Shown here in pieces: positions 34,758 through 44,214 of a DNA stretch of 64,000 nucleotides. The first letter of the stretch is position 1. Every line of letters starts with the position of its first letter. Below the pieces are notes generated by a model. The model had not been told where the DNA came from. It saw only the letters and a list, made by a program, of their open reading frames with translations, and did no database searches. Source of the stretch: Edaphobacter paludis (GTDB lineage Bacteria > Acidobacteriota > Terriglobia > Terriglobales > Acidobacteriaceae). Location of the stretch: contig NZ_CP121194.1 in the NCBI RefSeq assembly GCF_039993895.1, positions 372,001 through 436,000 of the forward strand. Reading direction: 5' to 3'. The position numbers and the translations under genes are program-made.

Positions 34758-35984
34758 TTATTTCGACTTCGGCGTCAGGTGGAAGAGGCGACCTGCCTTT
34801 GCATCCTCGATCATCCACAGCGAGCCATCAGGAGCTTCCTCGACGTCGCGGACCCGGTGAGCCATATCCCATCGCTCGGCAGGTTTCGCTCCTCCCTTGC
34901 CGTCGAACGTGATGCGGGTGATCGATTTCGATCCCAGCCCGCTGGCAAGAGCCGAGCCGTTCCACTGCGAGAAGTCGGAGCCTTTGTAGAACATGAGGTT
35001 GCCCGGTGCGATGACTGGGGTCCAATAGATAACAGGCTTCGTGAGGTCAGGGCGCGTGTCCGGATTGGGAATGGGCACGCCGTTATAGTTGGGGGCGTAG
35101 CAGACCAGCGGCCAGCCATAGTTTTTGCCGGGTTCGATCAGGTTCAACTCATCGCCGCCCTTGGGGCCATGTTCAAGCTCCCACAGCCGGCCATCCGGCG
35201 CAAAGGCCAGACCATAGGGAGTACGGTGTCCCATGCTCCAGGTCTCCGATGGCGTCAGGTTAGGGCCGGGGAAGGTATACGTTCTCACGACAGGGGCGGT
35301 TTTTGCGGCTTCCGTATCAGACGGTGGGTCGATGACGGGCACAGTGGGCGCGCCGATTTTGCCTGCCCCTGGATTGCCCGGGGCCGGTTTGCCATCGAGC
35401 GTCAGGCGCAGGATCTTGCCAAGAGGCTGGTTGGGGTCCTGGGCTGGTGTCATACGCTGCCGATCGCCAGAGGAGAGGAAGAGATACTTGCCGTTCGGAG
35501 AAAAGGCGACGGCTGCGCCGAACTGTCCGCCCTCACCCCTCTCGCCGTCGCGCCAGATCACCTTGAGCCCCTCGAGGCTCGCCGCATCCTTGCTGATCTT
35601 CAACTTGGCCCGCGCAAGCGCCAGGCTCGAACCTCCGTCACCCGGCTCTGAATAGGTGAGGTAGACATTGTGGTCCTTCTTATAGTGCGGGGAGAGATAG
35701 ACGCCCAGCATCCCACCCTGACCTCTCCAGAGAACGGCTGGCACGCCCGTAACGGGCGTCTTTGCTCCTTGCTGGGTGACCAACTGCAAACCGCCGGTCT
35801 TCTCGGTAATAAGCATTCGCCCGTCAGGTAGGAAAGCAATCTTCCAAGGCAGGTTCAAAGTTGTTACCTGGACCATGTTGAATGGCAGGCTAGCCTCAGG
35901 CTTCTGTTCACCTGCGTTGATCTGCGCAGATGCGCCGCTCGCGGTCATGACTAAGAAAAGTCCCGCGATCGCTAAATGCTTCAT
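34758..35984 (-). CDS. PQQ-dependent aldose sugar dehydrogenase, soluble type
   Basis: A 408-residue exported protein with a signal peptide (~1-21). Landmarks of the six-bladed soluble glucose/aldose dehydrogenases are LPWKIAFLPDGRMLITEKTGGL, GQGGMLGVYLSPHY, AVAFSPNGKYLFLSSGDR, GHRTPYGLAFAPDGRLWELEHGPKGGDELN and NYGWPLVCY. It oxidises aldoses to lactones in the periplasm using PQQ. The cytochrome c gene 171 bases downstream is transcribed the same way, so electrons probably pass to that cytochrome. Confidence 0.88.
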   Translation of the reverse strand: MKHLAIAGLFLVMTASGASAQINAGEQKPEASLPFNMVQVTTLNLPWKIAFLPDGRMLITEKTGGLQLVTQQGAKTPVTGVPAVLWRGQGGMLGVYLSPHYKKDHNVYLTYSEPGDGGSSLALARAKLKISKDAASLEGLKVIWRDGERGEGGQFGAAVAFSPNGKYLFLSSGDRQRMTPAQDPNQPLGKILRLTLDGKPAPGNPGAGKIGAPTVPVIDPPSDTEAAKTAPVVRTYTFPGPNLTPSETWSMGHRTPYGLAFAPDGRLWELEHGPKGGDELNLIEPGKNYGWPLVCYAPNYNGVPIPNPDTRPDLTKPVIYWTPVIAPGNLMFYKGSDFSQWNGSALASGLGSKSITRITFDGKGGAKPAERWDMAHRVRDVEEAPDGSLWMIEDAKAGRLFHLTPKSK

Positions 35985-36203
35985 CTCGTTCTCCCGTTAT
36001 CGATAGAGTGATCCGACATCAAAAATCTTCTTTACGCCAATGCTTGTCGCCGCAAATACTTCTTCCAGAGTATCGCGTGTAGCAGATGTAGGATCGACGA
36101 CGGCCATGTCTGAATAGTTTCCGAAAGGTCTCTGTCGGCGCGCTGTCAGGACGGAAGCTATGGTCCACTCCGAAAGCTGATCGTCTATTCGATGCAGTTT
36201 GTA

Positions 36204-37148
36204 CTATGCGGTACGCAGATGTTCGCTCGAATGTGGAAGATATTGTCCGGGCGTCACACCCATAATGCGTTTAAAGTGGCGCGTGAAGTGGCTTTGATCG
36301 ACAAAACCCGTGGCTGTGGCGACTTCCGCAATGCTATGCCCCAGTTGTAAGAGGTGCCGTCCCGCCTCAATGCGGATTTGATTGAGGTACGCATGCGGTG
36401 GAAGACCGACTGCACTTCGGAACGAGCGGAGGAGATGATACGGACTCAACTGCGCAATCTTTGCGAGGTCATCCAGACTGATATCGCACCCGTAGTTGGC
36501 GTCCATGTAATCTCGCACTCGTTTGATCTTCGCTTTCTCAAAGGCGGAGGTTTGTGGGCGTTGGACATTAGAAGTATGTCGCTCGAGCAGGCGCGCAAAA
36601 ATCTCCAGGCTGGAAGATTCCACCTCGAGACTGCTGCTGTTAGTTTCGAACTTTCGATGCAGGCGGAGTAGCCATTCTGAGAGCGAAGCATCCTGAACAA
36701 AAGGCTTTGAAAAGTGAAAGGCGTCCCTTGAAAACGCCTTCGATTGCTTATCGAAGAACGAATCCTCGAAGTAAAATACTCGAAAACCCCACGCATCCGG
36801 ACTGGTGGGGCGCGGCGCGTGTACCTCGCCAGCATTGAGAAGCAAGACCGTACCCGTGGGCAGAACATGGTCCTCTTTTCTGCAATAGGAGGCCATGGAG
36901 CCCCTTTCCACGATGCCTATTGCAGGAACAGAGTGAAAGTGGCGGGCAAACTCATACGTTTTATAGGTTCCGTGAAAAAGTTCCACTCCCTCGAGAGAGC
37001 GGTGCCGCCAAATCCGCGCGCTCTCGTTCCGGCCCAGTTCTCTTTCTGAGTGATCTTCCTTGACGCGAGAAGCATCCTGCAAAATCACCTGAGAAGGCGT
37101 TTGAGCCGCCGATATCTCGTGAAACGCATGATTTTCCTCGGAATGCAT
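36204..37148 (-). CDS. AraC-family transcriptional regulator
   Basis: A 314-residue regulator. Residues ~45-150 form an AraC-type cupin sensor domain (ARHFHSVPAIGIVERGSM, VLLLNAGEVHAPRP). The C-terminal ~100 residues are two HTHs: ISLDDLAKIAQLSPYHLLRSFRSAVGLPPHAYLNQIRIEAGRHLL and IAEVATATGFVDQSHFTRHFKRIMGVTPGQY. It is divergent from the efflux operon at 37231 with an 82-base gap and is its probable activator. The ligand may be an aromatic compound, given the FUSC-type exporter. Confidence 0.88.
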   Translation of the reverse strand: MHSEENHAFHEISAAQTPSQVILQDASRVKEDHSERELGRNESARIWRHRSLEGVELFHGTYKTYEFARHFHSVPAIGIVERGSMASYCRKEDHVLPTGTVLLLNAGEVHAPRPTSPDAWGFRVFYFEDSFFDKQSKAFSRDAFHFSKPFVQDASLSEWLLRLHRKFETNSSSLEVESSSLEIFARLLERHTSNVQRPQTSAFEKAKIKRVRDYMDANYGCDISLDDLAKIAQLSPYHLLRSFRSAVGLPPHAYLNQIRIEAGRHLLQLGHSIAEVATATGFVDQSHFTRHFKRIMGVTPGQYLPHSSEHLRTA

Positions 37149-37230
37149 ACCTTAACTTTAGCAGGGGCCAATCCAGGATGAGCAATTTTGTACAAGATCT
37201 GGATAGCGACACACAGGCATTCTTAAAGAT

Positions 37231-38697
37231 ATGACTTCGGTGCCTGTTTTTGAGTTCCTTTACCGGACCTCCTGGCGGTGTAAATTTCAAATTCTGCTGG
37301 CTTCATTGCTGATTTCCGGCCCAATATGGGCCCAAAGAGCTCCGAAAGAGCCTGACACACCTTGGCTACCCAACAGCTCCCGCATTGCAGTCGTGGGCGT
37401 TGCTCCTCATGAAGTGGAGCTGAACTCGCAGGAGCCATACTCCCTCGGTCAACTGATCGACATCGCGGAGTCCAATAATCCATCGACCCGAGCAGCGTGG
37501 GACCGCGCAAAAGTCGCCGCAGCGTCGGTTGGTGTGGCGAAGAGTGAGCTGTATCCAACCATTATCGCCAGCGCCTCCGGGAGGACCTTTCTCAACCCTC
37601 CACTTCTCTACCGTACCTTCGTATTGCAGGACATCGGAGCATTCGAGACCGCTCTCAACCTGAACTACACACTCGTAGACTTTGGAGCACGCCGTTCCGA
37701 GATCACGGCCACGCAGGCGCGCCTTCTCGCTGCAAACCTCAACTTCAACAATGAACATCTGGTTCTGGTGCAGCAGGTAAGTCTGGCCTACTACAACCTC
37801 TTGAATGCGATTGGATTGAGAGAAGCCGCGGCTGTCACGCTGAATGATGCCCAGGCTGTCGAAGACGCCGCTCAGGACCGCAAAAATAACGGCCTCGCGA
37901 CGCTGCCCGATCTACTTGAGGCAAAAGCCGCAACAGCAAAGGCCAACTACGATCTTCAAAGCGCAATTGGCGCAGAGCAGGCAGCCTTCGGCGATCTCGC
38001 TACAATCCTTACCGCGACGCCGGTAAAGCCTTTCAAGGTGCAACCTCTCGCGGAGCTAACTATCCCGGATGCATTGGACCAGTCCGTCGAGGACGCCATT
38101 CACACTGCCTATCAGCAACGGCCTGATCTGCTGGCGGACATCGCACGGGTCAAGGCCGCCAACGCTGAAGTAAAGCACGCGCGCTCGGCCTATTATCCGC
38201 AGCTCGACTTCGATGGCGAAAAGGGATGGCTCCGCGCGTGGGGCGAGCAGGAGAAATTACCCGGCACCTACGGCAAAACCTACACCTATGATGCTCGCCT
38301 GAGCCTGAAGTGGACGGTCTTCGACGGCTTTCGGCGCGAGAGCCGCATCGCGCAAGCGAAGGCGGAAAGAACCGCCGCAGAAGAAGAAGTCCACGAGCGC
38401 GAAGACCACATCGCCGACCATGTGTGGAGCGACTATGCAAACGCAGAGACCGCGCTGCAGCAGCGAAAGGCCGCAACATCTCTTCTTGCGGCCTCCTCGG
38501 AGTCGTACTCCGCAGCCGTCGACTCCTACAAAGACGGCGTCCGCAATATCCTCGATGTCCTTTCGGCAGAGAGAGAACTGGCTCGCGCCCGCGCCGTCGA
38601 TGTTACTGCCCGCACGCAAGTATTGGAATCCTTCACCAACCTCTCCTTTAGAACTGGAGATCTTCTGATCAACCATCCGAAAGGAAAAAACCCATGA
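37231..38697 (+). CDS. TolC-family outer-membrane efflux protein (MdtP-like)
   Basis: A 488-residue outer-membrane channel protein. It has a hydrophobic export segment (~20-35) and two outer-membrane-factor repeats with long coiled coils (SLGQLIDIAESNNPSTRAAWDRAKVA; ALDQSVEDAIHTAYQQRPDLLADIARVKAA), plus VSLAYYNLLNAIG and VDSYKDGVRNILDVLSAERELARAR. It provides the exit duct for the exporter encoded downstream. The stop overlaps the next start as ATGA. Confidence 0.87.
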   Translation: MTSVPVFEFLYRTSWRCKFQILLASLLISGPIWAQRAPKEPDTPWLPNSSRIAVVGVAPHEVELNSQEPYSLGQLIDIAESNNPSTRAAWDRAKVAAASVGVAKSELYPTIIASASGRTFLNPPLLYRTFVLQDIGAFETALNLNYTLVDFGARRSEITATQARLLAANLNFNNEHLVLVQQVSLAYYNLLNAIGLREAAAVTLNDAQAVEDAAQDRKNNGLATLPDLLEAKAATAKANYDLQSAIGAEQAAFGDLATILTATPVKPFKVQPLAELTIPDALDQSVEDAIHTAYQQRPDLLADIARVKAANAEVKHARSAYYPQLDFDGEKGWLRAWGEQEKLPGTYGKTYTYDARLSLKWTVFDGFRRESRIAQAKAERTAAEEEVHEREDHIADHVWSDYANAETALQQRKAATSLLAASSESYSAAVDSYKDGVRNILDVLSAERELARARAVDVTARTQVLESFTNLSFRTGDLLINHPKGKNP

Positions 38698-38999
38698 TCG
38701 ATCGACCGGCTCGGAACGGCGCAGGAAGGCTACGCTGCTCCAACATCTTGCCAGTCATAGCAACGGTAATGCTCACTATGAGCTTAACCGGGTGCTCCAA
38801 CTCCCCCTCCTTTGACATCCTGGGGTCGTACTTTCCTTCATGGATCGTCTGTTGCGCCGTCGCGGCAGCTCTTACGCTTGCTCTACATTCTCTCTTCACT
38901 AAGTTGAAGATCGTTCGCGAACTGTGGCCGCTTCCTTTGGTCTACACCGCGCTCTTCTCTTTTCTCAGTTGCACTTTGTGGCTCATCTTTTTCAACTAA
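38694..38999 (+). CDS. ytcA: YtcA-family lipoprotein
   Basis: A 101-residue lipoprotein with a lipobox LTGC at residues 31-34 after a hydrophobic signal, followed by two further membrane helices (~50-68 and ~78-100). In E. coli ytcA lies beside mdtN-mdtO-mdtP, the same neighbourhood as here. Its role is unknown; it may stabilise the inner-membrane exporter. The ATG is coupled to the tolC-like stop. Confidence 0.8.
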   Translation: MIDRPARNGAGRLRCSNILPVIATVMLTMSLTGCSNSPSFDILGSYFPSWIVCCAVAAALTLALHSLFTKLKIVRELWPLPLVYTALFSFLSCTLWLIFFN

Positions 39000-39013
39000 C
39001 GAGGACTTCTCTT

Positions 39014-40252
39014 TTGACTGAATCCGGGCAACAAACGCGATACACCACGCGAGGCAGATTCATCAGCGTAGGAATTATTCTCGGAGCGCTCATTACGGGC
39101 GTGTTTGTTCTTCATGAAGCTACGGTCTATCCGAGAACAGACGATGCCGAGGTCGTCGCAAACTTCATCGGCATGGCGCCTTTGGTCGAAGGGCCGGTGA
39201 TGCAACTTCCCGTGCGCGATAACGACTTCGTGAAGAAGGGGAGTCTTCTTTACAAGATCGATGACCGCCCCTATCTTTATGCCCTTCAGAATGCGCTCGC
39301 CGCGCAGGCACAGCTTGAAGGCGACATTGAAAATGAGTCTCGGCGCATTGCGGCCCAGGTGAGCAATGTCGATGTGGCTCACGCCGGCACCGAGAACGCA
39401 CGGGCCAACGAGACAAGATCAGATGATGAAATCCAAGCCAGTGAAGCAGCCATCTCTCAGGCCGCAGCCGCGCTGAAGCAAGCCCAGGCCGATGCCGATT
39501 ATGCGACCAGTAACCTTCATCGCATTGAGCCACTTCTCGCAAAACAGTTCGTAACCCCCGACGATGTGCATCGTGCACGTTCGTTGGCAGAGGCAAAGAC
39601 GGCGGCTGTCGATCAGGCGTCCTCACAACTCTCCGTCGCAAAGGCAAAGCTCTTGGCGGCAACGGCGCAGAAGCAGCAGGCGATCGCACAGATGTCCCAG
39701 AGCCAGGCGCAGGTGACAGAATCGTCGCACGCGGTCTCCGTCCTCGCACCACTCCTTGCCCAACGCGGAAGCCGTGCAGCCGCCGTTCGGCTGGCTCAAT
39801 ACAACTACGAGCAATGCAGCGTCGTCGCTCCCTTCGATGCCCGCGTCACGAACCTAACCATCTCCGAAGGGGAATATGCAAAGGTCGGGCAGCAGCTCTT
39901 CACCCTCATCGATACCCGCGAGTGGTGGGCACTCGCCAACTTCCGCGAGAGCCAGCTCATCCATGTACAGCCCGGAACCCCCGTCGATGTGTATCTCATG
40001 TCCGACACGAGGACACGGCTCCATGGAGTCGTAGAAAGCATAGGATACGGCGTCACGCCCGATCCTGACGTGGTGGGCAAGATCGGACTCGGTCTTCCGG
40101 ATGTGCAACGTACCTTGAATTGGGTGCGCCTCGCTTCCCGTTATCCAGTGCGCATCAGGATACTCAGTCCGCCTGCCTCACTTCTACGGGTAGGACAGGT
40201 TGCGGTCGTCGTTATGCGTCCCCGAGGCGATGAGCGAAATGCCGGTCATTGA
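39014..40252 (+). CDS. mdtN: HlyD-family periplasmic adaptor (MdtN-like)
   Basis: A 412-residue membrane-fusion protein. There is one N-terminal anchor (~16-36), a lipoyl half-motif (VEGPVMQLPVRDNDFVKKGSLLYKIDDRPY), a long coiled-coil hairpin (~95-240), the second half-motif VVAPFDARVTNLTISEGEYAKVGQQLF, and a beta-barrel with WWALANFRESQL. It links the inner-membrane FUSC protein to the TolC-like channel. I chose a TTG start at 39014 preceded by GAGG (39001-39004); a longer frame from 38924 lies in the ytcA gene. Confidence 0.87.
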   Translation: MTESGQQTRYTTRGRFISVGIILGALITGVFVLHEATVYPRTDDAEVVANFIGMAPLVEGPVMQLPVRDNDFVKKGSLLYKIDDRPYLYALQNALAAQAQLEGDIENESRRIAAQVSNVDVAHAGTENARANETRSDDEIQASEAAISQAAAALKQAQADADYATSNLHRIEPLLAKQFVTPDDVHRARSLAEAKTAAVDQASSQLSVAKAKLLAATAQKQQAIAQMSQSQAQVTESSHAVSVLAPLLAQRGSRAAAVRLAQYNYEQCSVVAPFDARVTNLTISEGEYAKVGQQLFTLIDTREWWALANFRESQLIHVQPGTPVDVYLMSDTRTRLHGVVESIGYGVTPDPDVVGKIGLGLPDVQRTLNWVRLASRYPVRIRILSPPASLLRVGQVAVVVMRPRGDERNAGH

Positions 40253-42377
40253 ACGCAGTTCCAATGAATCCGCGCTTGACCGTGTCTTCAGCCTGCTCCA
40301 AACGGAGCTGACTCCATATCCGGGTCGGTTCTCGCTGGTCGCACGCATTGTTCTCGCCTGCACCTCCGTCATGGCGTTGGTGATGGTCTTTCGTATTCCA
40401 GGCGCAGCGCTTGGCGCTTACTATCCACTGCTGCTCTCGCGAGACAGTCCTCGTGCAACTCTCAAGTCCGCGAAGATGACCGCTGGCATCTGCATTCTGG
40501 GTACAACCGAGGTCATCCTCGGGGCGATGCTTTTCGCCGCATCGCCTTTCATGCACTTTCTCTGGGTTGCCGCGAATCTTTTTGCCGTCTTCTATCTCAT
40601 CAGCAGCTTGCAGGTCTACGATGCAGCGCTCGCTCTGGGCTTGCTCATCGCGAACGCTATCGCTACCTGGGACCAACCGATGTCAGCTGATATGAAGGTG
40701 AAGCAAACTCTCTTTACCCTTCTTTCCATCCTCATCGGCTGTGCGATTTCGGTTGCGATCGAGTTCCTGTTTGCGCGCACGCACTCTGCGGACCGCATCC
40801 TTTCAGCAATTGAACTACGGCTGAGCGTATCGCAAAGATTGCTGCACAGCTATGCGGAAGACTGCGAGATCGATCCCGCCCTGGCCGTCGAAATCCATCG
40901 ATACGGTATGCGTGGAACAGGAGACCTTCGTGACCTGTTGTCGCACTCAAGCTATGAAGACGACTACAAGGAACATCTCGCCGCTGTGCTCGCACTCTCC
41001 AACCGGCTCACGGAATTGATGGATGTACTTTACCGGTCCCCGCTTCCGTTTACCGTCGCTGACCGCGGCTGGTGCGCAACCATAGCCGACAACCTCTCCG
41101 CAATTAACGCAAGCCTTTTACAGGAAGAATCTCCTGTCTGGATCGATCTTCCTGTCGACGCCACACTGTCCCATCCCATACTGGTGGAGATCGAGCGCAC
41201 CGTAGACCTCATTACGCAAAGCTTCAGCAGTGACGACCGCGCTGTACACTCCCACCTCCCTGAGCCCGGCGAAAGCAGGCAACCCCATCTATTTGCTGGC
41301 GACTTCTTTAAGAACAATGCGCACCTCAGGTTTGCGCTCCGGGGCGGTTTCAGCGCCATGGCGTGTTATCTCGTCTACATGAGCGTCGGTTGGACCGGCC
41401 TTAACGCATCCATCGCAACTTGCATGCTCACCGCTCTGACCAACACCGGCGCCGCACGCCATAAGCAACTGATGCGTTTCGCGGGTGTCATTATCGGCGC
41501 GTGTGTTCTGGGTTTTGGAATCCAGGCACTCATCCTGCCGCAGGTAGACTCGCTCTTCGCATTCGCCCTGGTGTTTGCTTCTGTCATTACTATCGGTGCC
41601 TGGATCGGCACCTCCGGTCCGCGCATTGCCTACTGTGGCTTCCAGATCATCCTTGCCTATGATCTGGTCAATCTCAATCGCTTTGGGATCAGTACTTCGC
41701 TCGTTCCTGCACGCGACGTTGTACTCGGAATTGCTCTCGGCATCGCCGCCATGTGGCTCATCTTCGACCATCTGTGGGCTACGTCTGCCACGGATACGGT
41801 CCAGTCGCTTTTTCTCTCATCGCTTCAACGCATCGGCGGGCTCGACGAACGCAGCACTCCAGGAAACCAAGCCTCAACTTTTCAGGAATTTCTCAAAGAA
41901 TCCCGCGCGATCAATCGAGATTTCGATAGACTGCGCGCACTTCTCGATCTCTCTGTATTCGAGCCTTTTCCAAGGACAGAAGAAGAAATCTACATAGACC
42001 GCTGCGTGAAGACGCTGATGCCGCAGCTCCGCGCGTTTCTGTTGCTCAAGGCGGGCTTTCTTCATCATCAATCAATTGCGGCAAATGAGGATCAGTCCGA
42101 CTTAGCATTAGAAGTACAGCACCAGGTCTCCGCCACAATTGATTCCATCGTCCAGACAGTTAGCGAGTACGGGCAGAGAAGAGCCTCCCCTGATACAGAA
42201 GCCGAACGCTTTCTCTTGTCCAGAATCAAGCGGGAGATTGACAACCCTGAGGTAGAGTTCAAAGACGACAAGACCATGGTGTTGCGCCTCTCACTCTCGT
42301 TGCTTAATCTTGTATATTCGCTTCGCCTTAGCATCCCAAACGCGTCAGATGGCGCTCCTCTATCACAGGCACAGTAA
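40230..42377 (+). CDS. mdtO: FUSC-family inner-membrane exporter (MdtO/AaeB-like)
   Basis: A 715-residue protein with two similar membrane halves (~40-190 and ~390-560), each with about five or six helices, separated and followed by cytoplasmic domains. Repeats such as TVAS-type glycine-rich helices and the second-half motif GRFNASIATCMLTALTNTG-like stretch are typical of fusaric-acid/aromatic-acid exporters. It overlaps mdtN by 23 bases. With the TolC-like, YtcA and HlyD genes it forms a complete tripartite pump. The start ATG 40230 follows GAGG; 40239 is an alternative. Confidence 0.85.
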   Translation: MSEMPVIERSSNESALDRVFSLLQTELTPYPGRFSLVARIVLACTSVMALVMVFRIPGAALGAYYPLLLSRDSPRATLKSAKMTAGICILGTTEVILGAMLFAASPFMHFLWVAANLFAVFYLISSLQVYDAALALGLLIANAIATWDQPMSADMKVKQTLFTLLSILIGCAISVAIEFLFARTHSADRILSAIELRLSVSQRLLHSYAEDCEIDPALAVEIHRYGMRGTGDLRDLLSHSSYEDDYKEHLAAVLALSNRLTELMDVLYRSPLPFTVADRGWCATIADNLSAINASLLQEESPVWIDLPVDATLSHPILVEIERTVDLITQSFSSDDRAVHSHLPEPGESRQPHLFAGDFFKNNAHLRFALRGGFSAMACYLVYMSVGWTGLNASIATCMLTALTNTGAARHKQLMRFAGVIIGACVLGFGIQALILPQVDSLFAFALVFASVITIGAWIGTSGPRIAYCGFQIILAYDLVNLNRFGISTSLVPARDVVLGIALGIAAMWLIFDHLWATSATDTVQSLFLSSLQRIGGLDERSTPGNQASTFQEFLKESRAINRDFDRLRALLDLSVFEPFPRTEEEIYIDRCVKTLMPQLRAFLLLKAGFLHHQSIAANEDQSDLALEVQHQVSATIDSIVQTVSEYGQRRASPDTEAERFLLSRIKREIDNPEVEFKDDKTMVLRLSLSLLNLVYSLRLSIPNASDGAPLSQAQ

Positions 42378-42608
42378 CCTTGTTCGTCCTCGCTTTTCTT
42401 TGAGAGACGCCAGGCGTGATTTCTAAAATTTGCGATGAGTCTGATGTGGAGACGGATCGTTTGTGACTCATCTGGATTACTAGCTGTCGGCGGGGCAGGC
42501 GTTGCGGTATTCTTTGCCGCGCTAAGGCGCATTACACGCACGTAGCGCATAAACCAAGGATCGACCTGAGTCGCTTCTATGAGTATTTTCAGGGACTTGC
42601 AGAAGTTT
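42378..42608. other. Intergenic host DNA left of the element
   Basis: These 231 bases between the FUSC gene and the left end of the integrative element were originally the sequence just downstream of tRNA-Ser. On the minus strand a stretch looks mildly protein-like but has no start or domain. I call nothing here. Confidence 0.4.
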
Positions 42609-42629
42609 CTGGCGGAGAGTGGGGGATTC
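42609..42629. repeat. attL: displaced copy of the tRNA-Ser 3' end
   Basis: Exact 21-bp copy of 50268-50288, covering the CCA end, the acceptor 3' strand and half of the T arm of tRNA-Ser. Homology stops at both ends of the repeat. Confidence 0.85.
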
Positions 42630-42659
42630 TCCTGATAGTCCGATTTTTCTGAGCAACTT

Positions 42660-42688
42660 TTGACATACCTTGTGTTTAGTCCTACAAA
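42660..42688 (+). promoter_or_regulatory. Sigma-70-type promoter of the integrase, overlapped by an arm-type repeat
   Basis: TTGACA (42660-42665), a 17-base spacer and TACAAA (42683-42688). The 13-bp repeat TTAGTCCTACAAA (42676-42688) covers the -10 box and recurs exactly at 50154-50166 near the right end, so integrase binding there could repress its own promoter. Confidence 0.55.
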
Positions 42689-42715
42689 TGCCATCGAACG
42701 GCACAAAGGGAGAGT

Positions 42716-43909
42716 ATGGGACACAAGAAAGCTGTTGCGCTGATGTGGTACTGCCGGACAGAAAAAGGGTGGCGTCGATTTCCTGTTGTGATGGGTGGAA
42801 ACAACAGGGTCAAGCATGGGTGGGTGAAGGTCGCCGGGGTGCTGACTCAGTACCCGGAGGGGCGCTACGAGATACGGCTCTATGAGAACCGGAAGAAGGT
42901 CTACAAGCGCGCCGGGGATAATGCGGCTGATGCGATGGCAGCGAGAGATAGAGAGGAGCATCTAGTCTCTGCTAAACAGTTAGCTGGAGCGGCTGGCGTC
43001 AAGATTATCGAGGAGCCGGGGCGCGTTTACCTGCGGAGAGCTGCGCTCAAGTTCGAGGAGGATGCCAAGGAACGGAAGGCGATGGAGGCGGCAGAGATAA
43101 ACCGCCATGTGACAGCGGAGTTCCTAGCGGTAACTGGTCTGACGTATGCCGACGAGGTAACGCGAGAGCACATCTTCAAATACCATCGTGCCCTTAGGGC
43201 TAGGGGATTGAGTGATCGAACGCTGGCCAATAAGCATAGGCGTTTAGGTAGCTTTTTCAAGTTCTGCAAAATCGATAAGTCCATCATGCCAGCAACGCCG
43301 AAGTATGACTCCAAGCTGCCGGATACATACTCGAAAGATGAGAACGGCAAAATCCTAGCGGCTGCTGAGGAGTACATGAAACTGGTTATCGAGCTTGGTC
43401 TCAAATGTGGCTTGCGCGATCAAGAGATGATGCACCTCGAATGGAATGACATTCACTGGGACGATTCCATCTTGCGAGTTACTAGCAAGCCTCACTGGGG
43501 CTTCAAAATCAAAGACAGTGAGGAAAGGGATATACCCATCCCATCGGACTTGCTACGGCACCTTAGAGCGCGAAGAAAGACGCATCCTGATGACCGTCTC
43601 GTTCTGCCAACTGGAGGTGGTAAGCCTAATGGCAAGCTGCTGCGGACGTTGAAGAGATTGGCGAAGAGAGCAGGGCTAAATTGCGGGGCATGTGCCGGGT
43701 GCAAAGGGGCGCTGGGCGAGTGCCAGGAATGGACGCTCCACAAACTCAGACGCAGTTACTGCACAACCCTTCTGCAATCTGGGCTAGACCTTCGCACAGT
43801 TCAGGCGTACATGGGACACGCTGACCTAGCAAGTACCATGCGGTATCTGAGACCAGCAACGGCGAAGGAATCCCAGAAGGCAGTCAATAGGATCAAGTGG
43901 GCTAGTTGA
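42716..43909 (+). CDS. int: Tyrosine recombinase/integrase with a four-cysteine insertion
   Basis: A 397-residue integrase. An unusual basic N-terminal region precedes a SAM-like core-binding domain (~125-200) and a catalytic domain with Arg234 (GLRDQEMMHLEW), Lys258, His342 and Arg345 (LHKLRRSYCT), His368 (MGHADLASTM) and nucleophile Tyr377. Just before His342 is CGACAGCKGALGEC: Cys323, 326, 329 and 336, spaced as a possible zinc knuckle. It should integrate and excise the element at tRNA-Ser. It overlaps the convergent AlpA-like gene by eight bases. Confidence 0.92.
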   Translation: MGHKKAVALMWYCRTEKGWRRFPVVMGGNNRVKHGWVKVAGVLTQYPEGRYEIRLYENRKKVYKRAGDNAADAMAARDREEHLVSAKQLAGAAGVKIIEEPGRVYLRRAALKFEEDAKERKAMEAAEINRHVTAEFLAVTGLTYADEVTREHIFKYHRALRARGLSDRTLANKHRRLGSFFKFCKIDKSIMPATPKYDSKLPDTYSKDENGKILAAAEEYMKLVIELGLKCGLRDQEMMHLEWNDIHWDDSILRVTSKPHWGFKIKDSEERDIPIPSDLLRHLRARRKTHPDDRLVLPTGGGKPNGKLLRTLKRLAKRAGLNCGACAGCKGALGECQEWTLHKLRRSYCTTLLQSGLDLRTVQAYMGHADLASTMRYLRPATAKESQKAVNRIKWAS

Positions 43910-44192
43910 TGGCTCTCTTCTCTAGCCATAGGGCGGTGGCTTCTGGGTCGAACCTGATGGCTCCGCCCATGCGATAGCAAGGTATCCTGCCACTCTTGGC
44001 GAGCTTGTAGATGTGCTTCCTGCTGATGGAGAGCACCTCGGCGAGTTCGTCCGCATTCCAGAAGCAGCCTTTGTTGCGGACAATGTCGATGACGCTGGTG
44101 AGAGTTCTGGCTGATGTGGTTACTACGCCCGGAACAAAGGAAGCAGTGGCCAGCAATGGCATGGTTCCGGGCGCGGTTTGTGGTTCGATCAT
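43902..44192 (-). CDS. AlpA/excisionase-like helix-turn-helix protein
   Basis: A 96-residue protein whose last 55 residues are a MerR-like HTH_17 domain: NADELAEVLSISRKHIYKLAKSGRIPCYRMGG, then RFDPEATALWLEKR. Such proteins act as excisionases or integrase-gene activators in integrated elements. It is convergent and overlapping with the integrase gene, which fits a directionality factor. The first 40 residues are low in structure, so an internal start is possible. Confidence 0.8.
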   Translation of the reverse strand: MIEPQTAPGTMPLLATASFVPGVVTTSARTLTSVIDIVRNKGCFWNADELAEVLSISRKHIYKLAKSGRIPCYRMGGAIRFDPEATALWLEKRAIN

Positions 44193-44214
44193 GCGGTGAT
44201 TGTTCTCCTGTTGG

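Noticed and set aside
42092-42961. Long minus-strand frame across the end of the FUSC gene, attL and the integrase start
   Set aside because: It runs through three unrelated features on the other strand and has no domain or start signal; it is a shadow of real genes.
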